NCBI RefSeq assembly: GCF_040703125.1 | Contig: NZ_CP160035.1 | Location: 3,892,001 to 3,956,000 of the forward strand | Direction of reading: 5' to 3' | DNA: 64,000 nt | Source: Flavobacterium ovatum | GTDB taxonomy: Bacteria; Bacteroidota; Bacteroidia; Flavobacteriales; Flavobacteriaceae | Shown: positions 36,359 to 44,857 of the stretch, piece by piece | How the letters are laid out: every line of letters starts with the position of its first letter | How positions within the stretch are numbered: position 1 is the first letter of the stretch | Notes under the pieces: generated by a model | The model's input: the letters and a program-made list of their open reading frames with translations, nothing else | Told to the model about the DNA's origin: nothing | The model's database searches: none | Program-made: the position numbers and the translations under genes

Positions 36359-36728
36359 GTTCATCGTATCGCCATTATTTGTTCTGATTTCCAAAAGTAA
36401 AAACATTTCTATACTCAAATCCCAGGACTAAAAGTTATTCGCGAATAATATCGTGAGCAGCGGGATTAATACAAACTTGATTTAGGCTTGAATGGAAATT
36501 ACATTATCGAACTTTTTTCGTTTCCAAACCCGCCAAAGCAAACTTCTCGTCCAGAGAGATCTGGTTTGCTTCATTTAGCTTTCAAAGTCAATCATAGAAA
36601 AAACTAGAGTACACTTGACTTTTAAAAATATAAATTGTGAAACGATTCGGGTAGATGACTTTACAGGAAACTGTTTTTTCTTCATTGCTGATCCTGACGA
36701 ACTACCGATTGAATTTTACGAGAAATAA
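36359..36728 (+). pseudogene. Decayed VOC/glyoxalase-family (YaeR-like) gene
   Basis: Translating frame 2 gives VHRIAIICSDFQK*KHFYTQ, then IPGLKVIRE*YREQRD*YKL and DLGLNGNYIIELFSFPNPPK, then TSRPERSGLLHLAFKV. After a two-base loss near 36593 the frame changes and continues IEKTRVHLTFKNINCETIRV and DDFTGNCFFFIADPDELPIE to FYEK-stop. This matches the E. coli YaeR (VOC) family along its whole length, including the HHIAII start region and the C-terminal DPDELPIE metal-ligand Glu. There are three in-frame stops, one frameshift and no start codon. Confidence 0.85.
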
Positions 36729-36768
36729 CACAAAATGTTAAAAAAACAATATTTTCGTATTTGATTTA

Positions 36769-36776
36769 TACCTTTG
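36769..36776 (+). promoter_or_regulatory. Possible -7 element of the clc gene
   Basis: TACCTTTG fits TAnnTTTG and lies 25 bp before the ATG at 36801; no matching -33 TTG was found at the expected distance. Confidence 0.35.
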
Positions 36777-36800
36777 CACTCCTTAAAAAAGAGAATCTCG

Positions 36801-38081
36801 ATGACAAAAACGGCTAAAATCAAGAAAAATCATCCTTATATCATTTTTAGAAAACTAGTTCTAGTTTCTATTTTAATTGGACTTCTTTCTGGTTTTTTAG
36901 GAATTTTATTAAAAAAAGTAACAGAATATTACGAACAAATATTCTTTGAAAGAGCAAACACTAATACCCTATTCTACCTGCTCTTTCCATTTATTGGCTT
37001 GTCCTTAATTTATTTTTTACGACAGTATTTATTCAAAAAAAAGGAAAACAAAGGCATCAAAGAAGTTTTTGAAAGTACTGAGTCCAAAACCAAGAATCTT
37101 CCTAATTACAAAATTCCATCCCACTTTATCAACGGATTCTTGACTGTGATTTTTGGAGGTTCTACGGGAATCGAAATTTCGACTGTGGTGGCTGCCGCGA
37201 CTATTGGCTCGGTAGCACAACAAAAGAAAAACATTTTTAGACAATACAAAACCGAATTGATTTGCGCTGGAGTTGCGGCTGGTGTTACAGCATTGTTCGG
37301 TAGCCCAATTGCAGGATTATTATTTTCTTACGAAGTCATTTCGAAAAAGATATCTCAAGCATTCATTCTAACCACTGGGATCGCTGTAGGAATCGTTTAT
37401 GCGTTATTACTTTTAATTAACGAACCTCCGCTGTTTGCCATCAACATCAGCACTTGGAATTTTAGAGCTATTCCTTATTTTATCCTACTTGGAATTTTAG
37501 GAGGACTGAATGCAGTATATCTAACCAAAATGGTGCTTTTTATCAAAAGTCAATTTGTAAAAATAAATACTCATTTTTACAAAATCATCTTAGGTTCTAT
37601 AATCCTAAGTGCTTCCTTGATTTTATTTCCTCAATTGTACGGCGAAGGATATCATTCGATAAAAACCATTATCAACGAACCGAACCAAAATTTACTCACC
37701 ATTTCAATTGGACTAAGTCTTCTTGCAATTTTGATTTTAAAACCAATTGTCACTTCCATCACACTAGCCTCTGGCGGTGACGGTGGCGTTTTTGCACCAA
37801 GCTTGTTTATTGGAGCTTTTTTAGGATTGCTTACCGCTTTGAGTTTGAATCATTTTTTCAACAGCGATGTGATCGTTTTGAACTTTATGGTTCTTGGAAT
37901 GGCAGCCGTTTTGAGCGCTAGCATCAATGCCCCTTTCACAGCGTTGTTTTTAACACTTGGTTTGACCGATAATTACATTTTGTTTATTCCTGTTCTCATT
38001 GTGTGTTTTGTTTCTAAATACACCGCTAAAATGATCTTCCCACATACCGTTTACACTTTTATCCCTAATACTTCTAAATAA
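36801..38081 (+). CDS. ClC-family chloride channel/antiporter
   Basis: 426 residues from ATG 36801; a TTG nine codons upstream lies over the promoter element and is rejected. About ten to twelve hydrophobic helices. Ion-path motifs: GGSTGIEISTVVAAATIGSV (~115-134, replaces GSGIP), LFGSPIAGLLFSYEV (~165-179, corresponds to GxFxP-like 'G-S-P-I-A-G' with a Glu at the gating position), and LASGGDGGVFAPSLFIGAFL (~323-342). No CBS domains at the C-terminus. Followed after 1 bp by the HPP gene, so both form a unit. Confidence 0.92.
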   Translation: MTKTAKIKKNHPYIIFRKLVLVSILIGLLSGFLGILLKKVTEYYEQIFFERANTNTLFYLLFPFIGLSLIYFLRQYLFKKKENKGIKEVFESTESKTKNLPNYKIPSHFINGFLTVIFGGSTGIEISTVVAAATIGSVAQQKKNIFRQYKTELICAGVAAGVTALFGSPIAGLLFSYEVISKKISQAFILTTGIAVGIVYALLLLINEPPLFAINISTWNFRAIPYFILLGILGGLNAVYLTKMVLFIKSQFVKINTHFYKIILGSIILSASLILFPQLYGEGYHSIKTIINEPNQNLLTISIGLSLLAILILKPIVTSITLASGGDGGVFAPSLFIGAFLGLLTALSLNHFFNSDVIVLNFMVLGMAAVLSASINAPFTALFLTLGLTDNYILFIPVLIVCFVSKYTAKMIFPHTVYTFIPNTSK

Positions 38082-38082
38082 A

Positions 38083-38685
38083 ATGCCTACTAAATATATC
38101 AAACAAGGTTTCCATAAGACAAAATACATCATTTACAAAGAAACCTTAATTGATTTCCGAGAACAGTTTTGGTCGTTTATTGGTTCTTTTATTGGGATTG
38201 CTTTTATTGCTTATTTTCATGCAGAACATTTCCCTGGTTCAGACGGAATATACTTGATTGGTTCATTTGGTGCATCTAGCGTATTGATTTATGGGATTAT
38301 CCAAAGTCCGTTTTCACAACCTCGTAACCTTATTGGCGGTCACGTTATTTCGGCTATAATTGGAGTTACTATTCAGATATTGCTACCAGAGCCTATTTGG
38401 TTATCGGCACCATTGGCCGTTTCCTTGTCTACTATAGCCATGCAGATTACTAAAACATTGCATCCTCCAGGAGGTGCAACCGCTTTGATTGCCATCATTG
38501 GAACCGAAAAGATAAAAACTTTAGGGTATTGGTACGTCCTCTCTCCTGTTCTTGCGGGATCTTTGATCTTACTTGTAATTGCACTTATTGTAAACAATGT
38601 CACCGAGAATAGAAGTTATCCTACCGACAATAGATTCCACAGGAACTACCACACTTTTAGAAAACGAATGATCAAAAAGGATTAA
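38083..38685 (+). CDS. HPP-family membrane protein
   Basis: 200 residues, four to five membrane helices. Family-defining features: SFIGSFIGIAFIAYFHAEHF (~31-50), GSFGASSVLIYGIIQSPFSQ (~60-79) then PRNLIGGHVISAIIGV (~80-95) and THHPPG-like KTLHPPGGATALIAIIG (~126-142; the H-P-P gives the name). HPP proteins in cyanobacteria/plants transport nitrite, and others are linked to chloride. Starts 1 bp after the ClC stop, implying a shared anion-transport role. Ends with a charged tail. Confidence 0.9.
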   Translation: MPTKYIKQGFHKTKYIIYKETLIDFREQFWSFIGSFIGIAFIAYFHAEHFPGSDGIYLIGSFGASSVLIYGIIQSPFSQPRNLIGGHVISAIIGVTIQILLPEPIWLSAPLAVSLSTIAMQITKTLHPPGGATALIAIIGTEKIKTLGYWYVLSPVLAGSLILLVIALIVNNVTENRSYPTDNRFHRNYHTFRKRMIKKD

Positions 38686-38789
38686 AGATTACAGAAGATA
38701 CATTTTGTAAATTTTATTAACAATTCACGATTCGTAAAATGTATTCTAAAATTTAATTTTACCTTTGACCTTTCATTAAAACAAAGATT

Positions 38790-39329
38790 ATGGTTTACAA
38801 ATTCAGAGCAATTCTAGATGCAGAAGAAGATATCTTTAGAGATATTGCAATATTGGAAGATGATACTTTAGAGGATTTACACAATGCTATTTTTAACTCC
38901 TTTGGGTTTGATGGTTTGGAAGTCGCTTCTTTTTACACTTGTGACGAAACATGGAATCAAGAAGATGAAATCCCTCTTTTTGACACTGGAGATATTCCTG
39001 GTGAACAAAAAACCATGAGCGATTATAAACTCTCAGACCTCCTAGACGATGAGAATACCAAAATCATCTATGTGTATGATTTTATCAATATGTGGACATT
39101 CTTAGTAGAGCTTGCTGCCATCGAAGAACAAGAAGCGGGTACTCATTATCCTGAAACCTTATTCTCTCATGGCGAAATGCCTGATGAAGCTATTGAAAAA
39201 AACTTTGAAGCAGATAATGCCGATGATTATGCAAATGATTATGAAGACGGTTTAGACGAAGACGATTTAGACATGTTTGAAGGAGATAGTAATTTTGAAG
39301 ATTTTGGATTTGAAGAGAATTGGAATTAA
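38790..39329 (+). CDS. Plasmid pRiA4b ORF-3-like family protein
   Basis: 179 residues. N-terminal PRiA4_ORF3-like domain: YKFRAILDAEEDIFRDIAIL (~3-22), DTLEDLHNAIFNSFGFDGLE (~25-44), FYTCDETWNQEDEIPLFDTG, IIYVYDFINMWTFLVELAAI (~91-110). The C-terminal third is extremely acidic (DNADDYANDYEDGLDEDDLD). Families of this type are named after a plasmid ORF and are also found as passengers in mobile elements; molecular role is unknown. The acidic tail suggests interaction with basic partners, or halophilic-like charge. Stand-alone gene. Confidence 0.85.
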   Translation: MVYKFRAILDAEEDIFRDIAILEDDTLEDLHNAIFNSFGFDGLEVASFYTCDETWNQEDEIPLFDTGDIPGEQKTMSDYKLSDLLDDENTKIIYVYDFINMWTFLVELAAIEEQEAGTHYPETLFSHGEMPDEAIEKNFEADNADDYANDYEDGLDEDDLDMFEGDSNFEDFGFEENWN

Positions 39330-39336
39330 GTCTTTT

Positions 39337-39379
39337 TGAGTTACTAAGTTGCAGAGATTCTAAGTAGCTAAGTTTTTTT
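39337..39379 (+). repeat. Left flank of second four-helix-bundle gene
   Basis: TGAGTTACTAAGTTGCAGAG then ATTCTAAGTAGCTAAGTTTT. It is the imperfect reverse complement of the block 39799-39837 (CTAAGTTTCTAAG type in that strand). Confidence 0.45.
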
Positions 39380-39433
39380 CTGTGTTTTCATTTTTTATAA
39401 TTTGTGTACTTAAAAACATACAAATTAAAAATA

Positions 39434-39793
39434 ATGAGCAACTTTAGAAAACTACTCGTTTGGCAAAAAGCCATGTCCTTAACAACTAAGATTTATACTA
39501 GTACAAAGAATTTCCCAAAAGAAGAGATTTTTGGATTAACGTCACAATTAAGGCTATGTGCAATTTCAATCCCTAGTAATATTGCAGAAGGCCTTGGAAG
39601 AGACAGCAACAACGAACTCATCAGATTTATTAATATTGCAGTAGGCTCTTTATTCGAACTACAAACACAGTTAGAAATTGCAAAAAACATTTGCTATTTA
39701 AATACCGAAGAATTTAACAACTTATACGAGGATAATCGAGAAGTAGAAAGAATGTTAATTGCTTTCCTTAAAAAGTTAAAGGAAGACAAGTAA
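39434..39793 (+). CDS. Four-helix-bundle protein (S23 family), copy 2
   Basis: 119 residues from ATG at 39434 (MSNFRKLLVWQKAMSLTTKI); an in-frame ATG at 39404 would add ten residues of poor quality. Shares family features with copy 1 at 14.9 kb: EIFGLTSQLRLCAISIPSNI, AEGLGRDSNNELIRFINIAV, GSLFELQTQLEIAKN. The two copies are clearly paralogous but diverged. Again bracketed by imperfect inverted repeats and inserted between unrelated genes (PRiA4-like and nucleoid-associated protein). Confidence 0.88.
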   Translation: MSNFRKLLVWQKAMSLTTKIYTSTKNFPKEEIFGLTSQLRLCAISIPSNIAEGLGRDSNNELIRFINIAVGSLFELQTQLEIAKNICYLNTEEFNNLYEDNREVERMLIAFLKKLKEDK

Positions 39794-39798
39794 CATGT

Positions 39799-39837
39799 CA
39801 GAAACTTAGAAACTTAGCCTCTAAGAAACTCTAAAAC
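39799..39837 (+). repeat. Right flank of second four-helix-bundle gene
   Basis: CAGAAACTTAGAAACTTAGC then CTCTAAGAAACTCTAAAAC; inverse-complementary to the left flank at 39337-39379. Confidence 0.45.
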
Positions 39838-39840
39838 AAA

Positions 39841-40899
39841 ATGATCAACTTATTTAACACGCACATCGACTCCCTTTCTATTCACCGTGTAGGAAACAAA
39901 AGTCGTAACGAAGCTCTCTTTTTATCGGAACAACCTTTTAACCTTTCGGATGAGATTGTACCACTTATTAAAGAGTTTTTCTTAAAGCCTTTTAGAGAAA
40001 AAGAAGAAAACTATTATCAGTTTGCTCATGAAGTTGATTTAGATTACAACGACATGTACAAATTAGCTTGTGAAATTTTTGACAATCCTGCCAATATACA
40101 TGAATGTTCAAAAAAAATAACAACACATTTATTTGAACAGTCCAATCATCCACACATTAAAAACGGAGAAGTTTATGTGACGTATTTGACTAATGTAAAT
40201 ATTGACAATACGCCCGTAGATGCTATTGGAATTTTTAAGAGTGAATTGCAAGCGGACTTTTTACAGTTTGAGGAAAAAGGAACACACTTAGAGATGATTC
40301 TACAACACGGAATCAATTTGAATAAATTAGACAAAGGTTGCATCATCTTTAACCACAAAAAAGAAGAAGGCTTCAAAATATTGACTGTGGATAGCAACCG
40401 CTATGACGCACGTTACTGGCTAGAGCATTTCTTATCTGTAGATGCATTTGAAGATGAAAACTTTATCACAAAAAAATATTTGAAGTTTTGCCAAGGTTTT
40501 GCTAAAGACGTAGTCTTCCCTGCAGAGGACAAAAAAGAAGAAGTCATGTTCATGAACCGTTCTGTGAATTATTTTGCTAAAAACGATCAATTTGAAGAAA
40601 CTAATTTCCTGAATGAAGTCCTTGACAACCCAGATTTGATTCCTGAATTCAAAAACTATAAAGTTGACAAAGGCGAAAAATACAGCATAGAAGATGTTAC
40701 TTCTTTCCCAATTGCAAATGCTGCAGTTAGTGATGCTCGTAAATCAATCAAAAATGTCATTAACTTGGATACCAATATCCAAATCAAAATGGACTTTATC
40801 AATCCTGAAAGTGCTGAGAAGTATGTAGAAAAAGGTTGGGACGAAGAAAAACAAATGTATTATTACCTAGTTTACTTCAACAAAGAACAAAAATCATAA
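39841..40899 (+). CDS. Nucleoid-associated protein (NdpA/YejK family, 37-kDa)
   Basis: 352 residues, close to family length (E. coli YejK 335). Begins LFNTHIDSLSIHRVGNKSRN (~4-23) with the family's early H-x-V-G block, and has EALFLSEQPFNLSDEIVPLI; mid region VYVTYLTNVNIDNTPVDAIG (~108-127) followed by IFKSELQADFLQFEEKG; and C-terminal KYLKFCQGFAKDVVFPAEDK. YejK associates with the nucleoid and topoisomerase IV in E. coli; exact role here unknown. Followed by a clear terminator. Confidence 0.9.
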   Translation: MINLFNTHIDSLSIHRVGNKSRNEALFLSEQPFNLSDEIVPLIKEFFLKPFREKEENYYQFAHEVDLDYNDMYKLACEIFDNPANIHECSKKITTHLFEQSNHPHIKNGEVYVTYLTNVNIDNTPVDAIGIFKSELQADFLQFEEKGTHLEMILQHGINLNKLDKGCIIFNHKKEEGFKILTVDSNRYDARYWLEHFLSVDAFEDENFITKKYLKFCQGFAKDVVFPAEDKKEEVMFMNRSVNYFAKNDQFEETNFLNEVLDNPDLIPEFKNYKVDKGEKYSIEDVTSFPIANAAVSDARKSIKNVINLDTNIQIKMDFINPESAEKYVEKGWDEEKQMYYYLVYFNKEQKS

Positions 40900-40920
40900 G
40901 TAGCTTTTATTACTATCACA

Positions 40921-40961
40921 AAAATATCCTTAGCGCTCTTTTCTGTTAAGGATATTTTTTT
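40921..40961 (+). terminator. Intrinsic terminator of the nucleoid-associated protein gene
   Basis: 12-bp stem AAAATATCCTTA / TAAGGATATTTT with a 14-nt loop and a T-run, 21 bp after the stop codon. Confidence 0.88.
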
Positions 40962-41185
40962 AAAAAAACCCTGTAAAAAAAAATAAAAAACCTACATAAA
41001 CACATATAACATGTATTTAAACGGTTTTTTTAACCATTTTAAAAACTTGTGTCTTATATTTATAATCCCAAATCTACCATAAATTAAATTTCTAATTTAT
41101 ACGACTAAAACACCTGAAAAATTTTCAACTATAATAGTTTTAAGTTTCCTAATTCAAAAACAAAATACCATCCTAGAACAATTCT

Positions 41186-41222
41186 AATCTCCAGTTACTA
41201 TCGTAATTGGAGATTTTTTTTT
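41186..41222 (+). terminator. Orphan intrinsic terminator, possibly ending a small RNA
   Basis: Stem AATCTCCAGTTAC / GTAATTGGAGATT (one G-T pair) with loop TATC and nine Ts. The upstream protein gene already has its own terminator at 40921-40961, and no ORF lies between, so this one may end an RNA starting somewhere in 40970-41150 (for example near CTTATATTTATAAT at about 41053). No sRNA family is recognised. Confidence 0.55.
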
Positions 41223-41292
41223 ACTTTTATATGAACTACTCGTATCTGCAATAAATACCATTATTTAGTGCCTTTTACTAAAGAAAATAAAA

Positions 41293-43659
41293 ATGAATCA
41301 TCCTATATTTACTGAAAGTCCATTTAAAACTCAAATTTCATTTCACAAATTAATTGAGTCCTTAGAAGAAATTGCATTGACCGATGTAGATTACCGTTCT
41401 AATTATGCCAAAGCTTTACTCAAAGAAATTGAGCAAGTTCCCGAATTAAGAACTGGAATTGAACATTACAATATCATTAAAAAAAATGAAAAGTTAATCA
41501 AAAACCTATTAGCTGATTTATTCCCAACTGCATTATCTAAAAACGAAATTAAGGCGATAACAGTTCCTTTCCAGAACTTAACTTTTAATTATACGGAACG
41601 TTTCACGAAAATTTTAGCCAATGCGGGAACTACGTTTGACATGACTATTCGAAATTATGATGACAACCAACTCTACATCATGAGTTGCATCTTAATTCTC
41701 AATAGTTATTATAGTCAAAAATTAGATTACAACAAACCACTATTTTATGACATTCCTGATGTAAACGGAATTTTGAAACATTATCGTATTTTGTATAATG
41801 CCGATTTTATTGAAATACTCCCTACTTCAAATTCCGTACTTTTAAGTCCAGAAGACATTGACTTATTAATGGACAACTATGAAGATCTTAATTTATGGAA
41901 AAGTAAATTCCCAGCAAATAGTTGGATTTTAAAAGGATTTGGAATTGTATCTTTATTTGATGCTTCTGTAGAAAGTGCCATCTCGAACTTAAAAACTAGT
42001 TTACTAAAATCAGATACTCAAGAAAATAAAAACGATGAGGAAATTCAAACCATTTTCAGGACTATTTTCAAAATTCCTGATTTGAAATTAGGATTCGTAT
42101 TATTTAACGAAGAAGAGAATAAATTCACCACACCTCCTTTCAGCAGTAATACCGAAAAAAACAGCTATATTCTTTTAGAAAAGGAAGAAGAAGAATTGTG
42201 TAAAAACTCCATATTTGGCTGTACTTTAAAATCATTAATAGAAGAAAAAAAACCTTTCATTATATCTGACGTTGATCGTTTTTCGACAACAAATACACTA
42301 TTTGCAAATCATTTATCCAAACAAAACATCAAGAGCTGTATTCTAGCTCCTGTTATAAAAAACGATAAATTATTAGGCGTTATTGAACTCATATCTTCTC
42401 AGCCAAAAATACTCAATAGCATCAATGCCAACAATCTTGATTTATTGTTGCCTTATGTTGTTGAAACTATAGAACGCTATAATATTGACTTGCAAAACCA
42501 AATTGAAGCCATTATCCAGAGGGAATATACTTCTATTCACCCAAGTGTATATTGGAAATTCAGAAAAGAAGCTCAGAAATATTTTCAGATTCAAGCTCCC
42601 AACAAAGACTATATTTTTAAAGCAATTGTTTTCAAAGAAGTATATCCTTTGTACGGTCAGATTGATATCAAAAGCTCTTCGAATCACAGAAACGAAACAG
42701 TAAAACAGGATTTAAAAAACCAAATTAGTCATTTGATTAGGATTTTGGATCATTTGACAACTAACAGCAAATTAGAATTATTAGAACAACGCAAGTTTGA
42801 GCTCCATTCTTTTTCGAAAGAGCTATTGATTGAACTCAAAGCCGATACCGAACAGCAAATTCAATTATACATTCAAAAGGAGATTCACCCTATTTTGACC
42901 AATTCTAAAAATAATGCTGAACTACAGCTGTTAATTGACAATTACTTTAGTGAATTAGATGAAAAAACAGAACTCTTTTACCATGCCCGAAGAAAGTTTG
43001 ACGAAGCAATGTCTATCATCAATAAAAAAATGGCTTCGGTATTAGATAAAGAACAAATAGAAGCTCAGAATAATTATCCACATTACTTTGAACGTTTTAA
43101 AACTGACGGTGTCGAACATAATTTATATATAGGACAAAGCATCAATCCAAACTTACCGTTTGACATGATGTATCTTAATAATCTACGTTTATGGCAATTG
43201 CAAACTTTGTGTAAAATGGAACTAGAGCACCACCGTTTGAAGCCGTTATTACCTTATGAATTGGATGTTACGTCTTTGATTCTCGTATTTAGTTCGCCAC
43301 TTTCTATTCGATTTAGAATGGATGAAAAACGTTTTGACGTAGATGGCACTTACAATGCCCGCTACGAAGTAGTCAAAAAGCGAATCGATAAAGCGAATAT
43401 CAAAGGGACGCAAGAACGCATTACACAAAAAGAAAAAATCACTATTGTATATTCACATCAAAGTGAAGAAACAGAATACCTAAAATACATTCAGTATTTA
43501 CAATTCAAAAAAATAATTGAACCTGAAATAGAACAGTTTGATGTAGAAGAGCTACAAGGTGTTTCAGGTTTAAAAGCGTTGCGCATCAAAGTCATAAACA
43601 CTGATATAAATCAACCTAACGATTATACCTATCAAGAATTACTAGACGAATTAAACTAA
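41293..43659 (+). CDS. Large cytoplasmic GAF-domain protein
   Basis: 788 residues, no signal or membrane segment. One GAF-like sensor domain is visible at ~240-400 (IFRTIFKIPDLKLGFVLFNE, KPFIISDVDRFSTTNTLFAN, KSCILAPVIKNDKLLGVIEL). The N-terminal ~230 and C-terminal ~380 residues are unassigned but helical (e.g. LELLEQRKFELHSFSKELLI; NKKMASVLDKEQIEAQNNYP). No kinase, cyclase, HD-GYP, GGDEF or HATPase module follows, so this is a ligand-sensing scaffold rather than a classical sensor kinase. Its stop overlaps the convergent HD-PycTM gene by 9 bp. Confidence 0.85.
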   Translation: MNHPIFTESPFKTQISFHKLIESLEEIALTDVDYRSNYAKALLKEIEQVPELRTGIEHYNIIKKNEKLIKNLLADLFPTALSKNEIKAITVPFQNLTFNYTERFTKILANAGTTFDMTIRNYDDNQLYIMSCILILNSYYSQKLDYNKPLFYDIPDVNGILKHYRILYNADFIEILPTSNSVLLSPEDIDLLMDNYEDLNLWKSKFPANSWILKGFGIVSLFDASVESAISNLKTSLLKSDTQENKNDEEIQTIFRTIFKIPDLKLGFVLFNEEENKFTTPPFSSNTEKNSYILLEKEEEELCKNSIFGCTLKSLIEEKKPFIISDVDRFSTTNTLFANHLSKQNIKSCILAPVIKNDKLLGVIELISSQPKILNSINANNLDLLLPYVVETIERYNIDLQNQIEAIIQREYTSIHPSVYWKFRKEAQKYFQIQAPNKDYIFKAIVFKEVYPLYGQIDIKSSSNHRNETVKQDLKNQISHLIRILDHLTTNSKLELLEQRKFELHSFSKELLIELKADTEQQIQLYIQKEIHPILTNSKNNAELQLLIDNYFSELDEKTELFYHARRKFDEAMSIINKKMASVLDKEQIEAQNNYPHYFERFKTDGVEHNLYIGQSINPNLPFDMMYLNNLRLWQLQTLCKMELEHHRLKPLLPYELDVTSLILVFSSPLSIRFRMDEKRFDVDGTYNARYEVVKKRIDKANIKGTQERITQKEKITIVYSHQSEETEYLKYIQYLQFKKIIEPEIEQFDVEELQGVSGLKALRIKVINTDINQPNDYTYQELLDELN

Positions 43660-44832
43660 AACTGAATTAAAAGCAATTACAAAAGCAATAACCGAAACAA
43701 TAATTCCGATCATAAAAATATTATAGGTAATCCTAAGTAATCTATATTTTTTTTCAAGTACGATTCCTAAAAAATACAAATCTTTAATCATCGAATTATA
43801 CAAATAATCTCGGTCTTTCATTAATTCATTTACTGCCCATTGGTATTCGTCGAGGGGCATTTTATAAAAATTACCAAAAAACAGTAAGTTTACTTTTTGT
43901 GCTTCAATATCTTCTCGAGTAAAAGTTCCTGTAGTTACTTTTGGTCGAGTAGATAAAATTGCAAAAATAATAGACACCACACTAAACATTAGCAGTACAA
44001 AGGTCGGCATGATTAAATGAGCATTTCCAGGACTATCTAGTTTGGGAATTATTGAAGACAGCGCTATCGAAATAATAATTGCATTTACAGACAGTAATAT
44101 ATTTGCCTTACTATCTGCAATGCCGCTTAATCGTGTATGATTACTTAAAGTGATTCGGAATAAGGTATCAATACCACGATCTGGTTTTTCTTTTTTACTT
44201 TTTGTTTTTTTTACTTTTTTAAGAACCTCACCTTCTTGCATATCCTTTTCAATCATTTCTTTAATCCTTTTTATATTTTTCTCTTTTATGGGTTGCCAGT
44301 TTTGAAGTGCATAATCCGTTTGATACTGATGCCATTGTTCCATAATATAAATATTCTCCCTGGCCCATTCTACATTGGTATAAACTTTTTTCATAGTTAT
44401 TTCCCACTCATCTCTTAATTGCTCACAAATTGTCGGATAATTAGAATTCCCAAAATGAGAATAATCAGCATCTCTTATTATATTTTCTAAACTGTTTTTT
44501 GGTTGGTAGTCATAGACTGTTGCTTCAATAAGCGCACTTACTTTGGCTATAAAATCTTGAGATTGCTGTTGCGCTATCAAAAAATCAGTAGCTATTTCAA
44601 CACTCGAAAGCTCATGTTTTTGGCATCCTCTAATATATCCCGTATCGTGAAACCAGGCTGCCATCAATAGCGCTTCGGTATCCTTAGTACTAACATTTTC
44701 ATGCTTTACAATATCGCCCACCGCTTTTACCACATCCTTAGTATGTCCTAAATTATGGTAAGTAAATGATTTAGAAAGTTTATCTTTGAGTAATTCTGAG
44801 ACAAAAGCTTCGGCTTGCTGGAGGATATTCAT
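43651..44832 (-). CDS. HD phosphohydrolase fused to a Pycsar-effector (PycTM) transmembrane domain
   Basis: 393 residues. N-terminal HD domain (~1-195): H26/H30 in TYHNLGHTKDVV, the HD pair H62-D63 in AAWFHDTGYIRGC, and later Asp in RDADYSHFGN (~134-143). A Lys-rich linker (KKVKKTKSKKEKPDRGIDTL) leads to a PycTM-type domain (~220-393): LFRITLSNHTRLSGIADSKA, NILLSVNAIIISIALSSIIP, further helices IMPTFVLLMFSVVSIIFAIL and the C-terminal NIFMIGIIVSVIAFVIAF. PycTM is the membrane effector domain of pyrimidine cyclase (Pycsar) anti-phage systems. No PycC cyclase is adjacent. The HD domain may cleave a cyclic nucleotide. Confidence 0.88.
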   Translation of the reverse strand: MNILQQAEAFVSELLKDKLSKSFTYHNLGHTKDVVKAVGDIVKHENVSTKDTEALLMAAWFHDTGYIRGCQKHELSSVEIATDFLIAQQQSQDFIAKVSALIEATVYDYQPKNSLENIIRDADYSHFGNSNYPTICEQLRDEWEITMKKVYTNVEWARENIYIMEQWHQYQTDYALQNWQPIKEKNIKRIKEMIEKDMQEGEVLKKVKKTKSKKEKPDRGIDTLFRITLSNHTRLSGIADSKANILLSVNAIIISIALSSIIPKLDSPGNAHLIMPTFVLLMFSVVSIIFAILSTRPKVTTGTFTREDIEAQKVNLLFFGNFYKMPLDEYQWAVNELMKDRDYLYNSMIKDLYFLGIVLEKKYRLLRITYNIFMIGIIVSVIAFVIAFNSVLV

Positions 44833-44857
44833 AATAAAAAAATTATACTACTAAAAT

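Noticed and set aside
36774..36800. TTG start of the ClC gene nine codons earlier
   Set aside because: It overlaps the TACCTTTG promoter-like element, and the ATG at 36801 gives a normal N-terminus.
40962..41060. Protein gene between the nucleoid-associated gene and the GAF-protein gene
   Set aside because: Only very short frames in AT-rich sequence; the orphan terminator suggests RNA rather than protein.
41293..43659. Nucleotide cyclase partner for the PycTM protein
   Set aside because: Only a GAF-like domain can be identified; no class III cyclase metal-binding Asp pair or similar motif was found.
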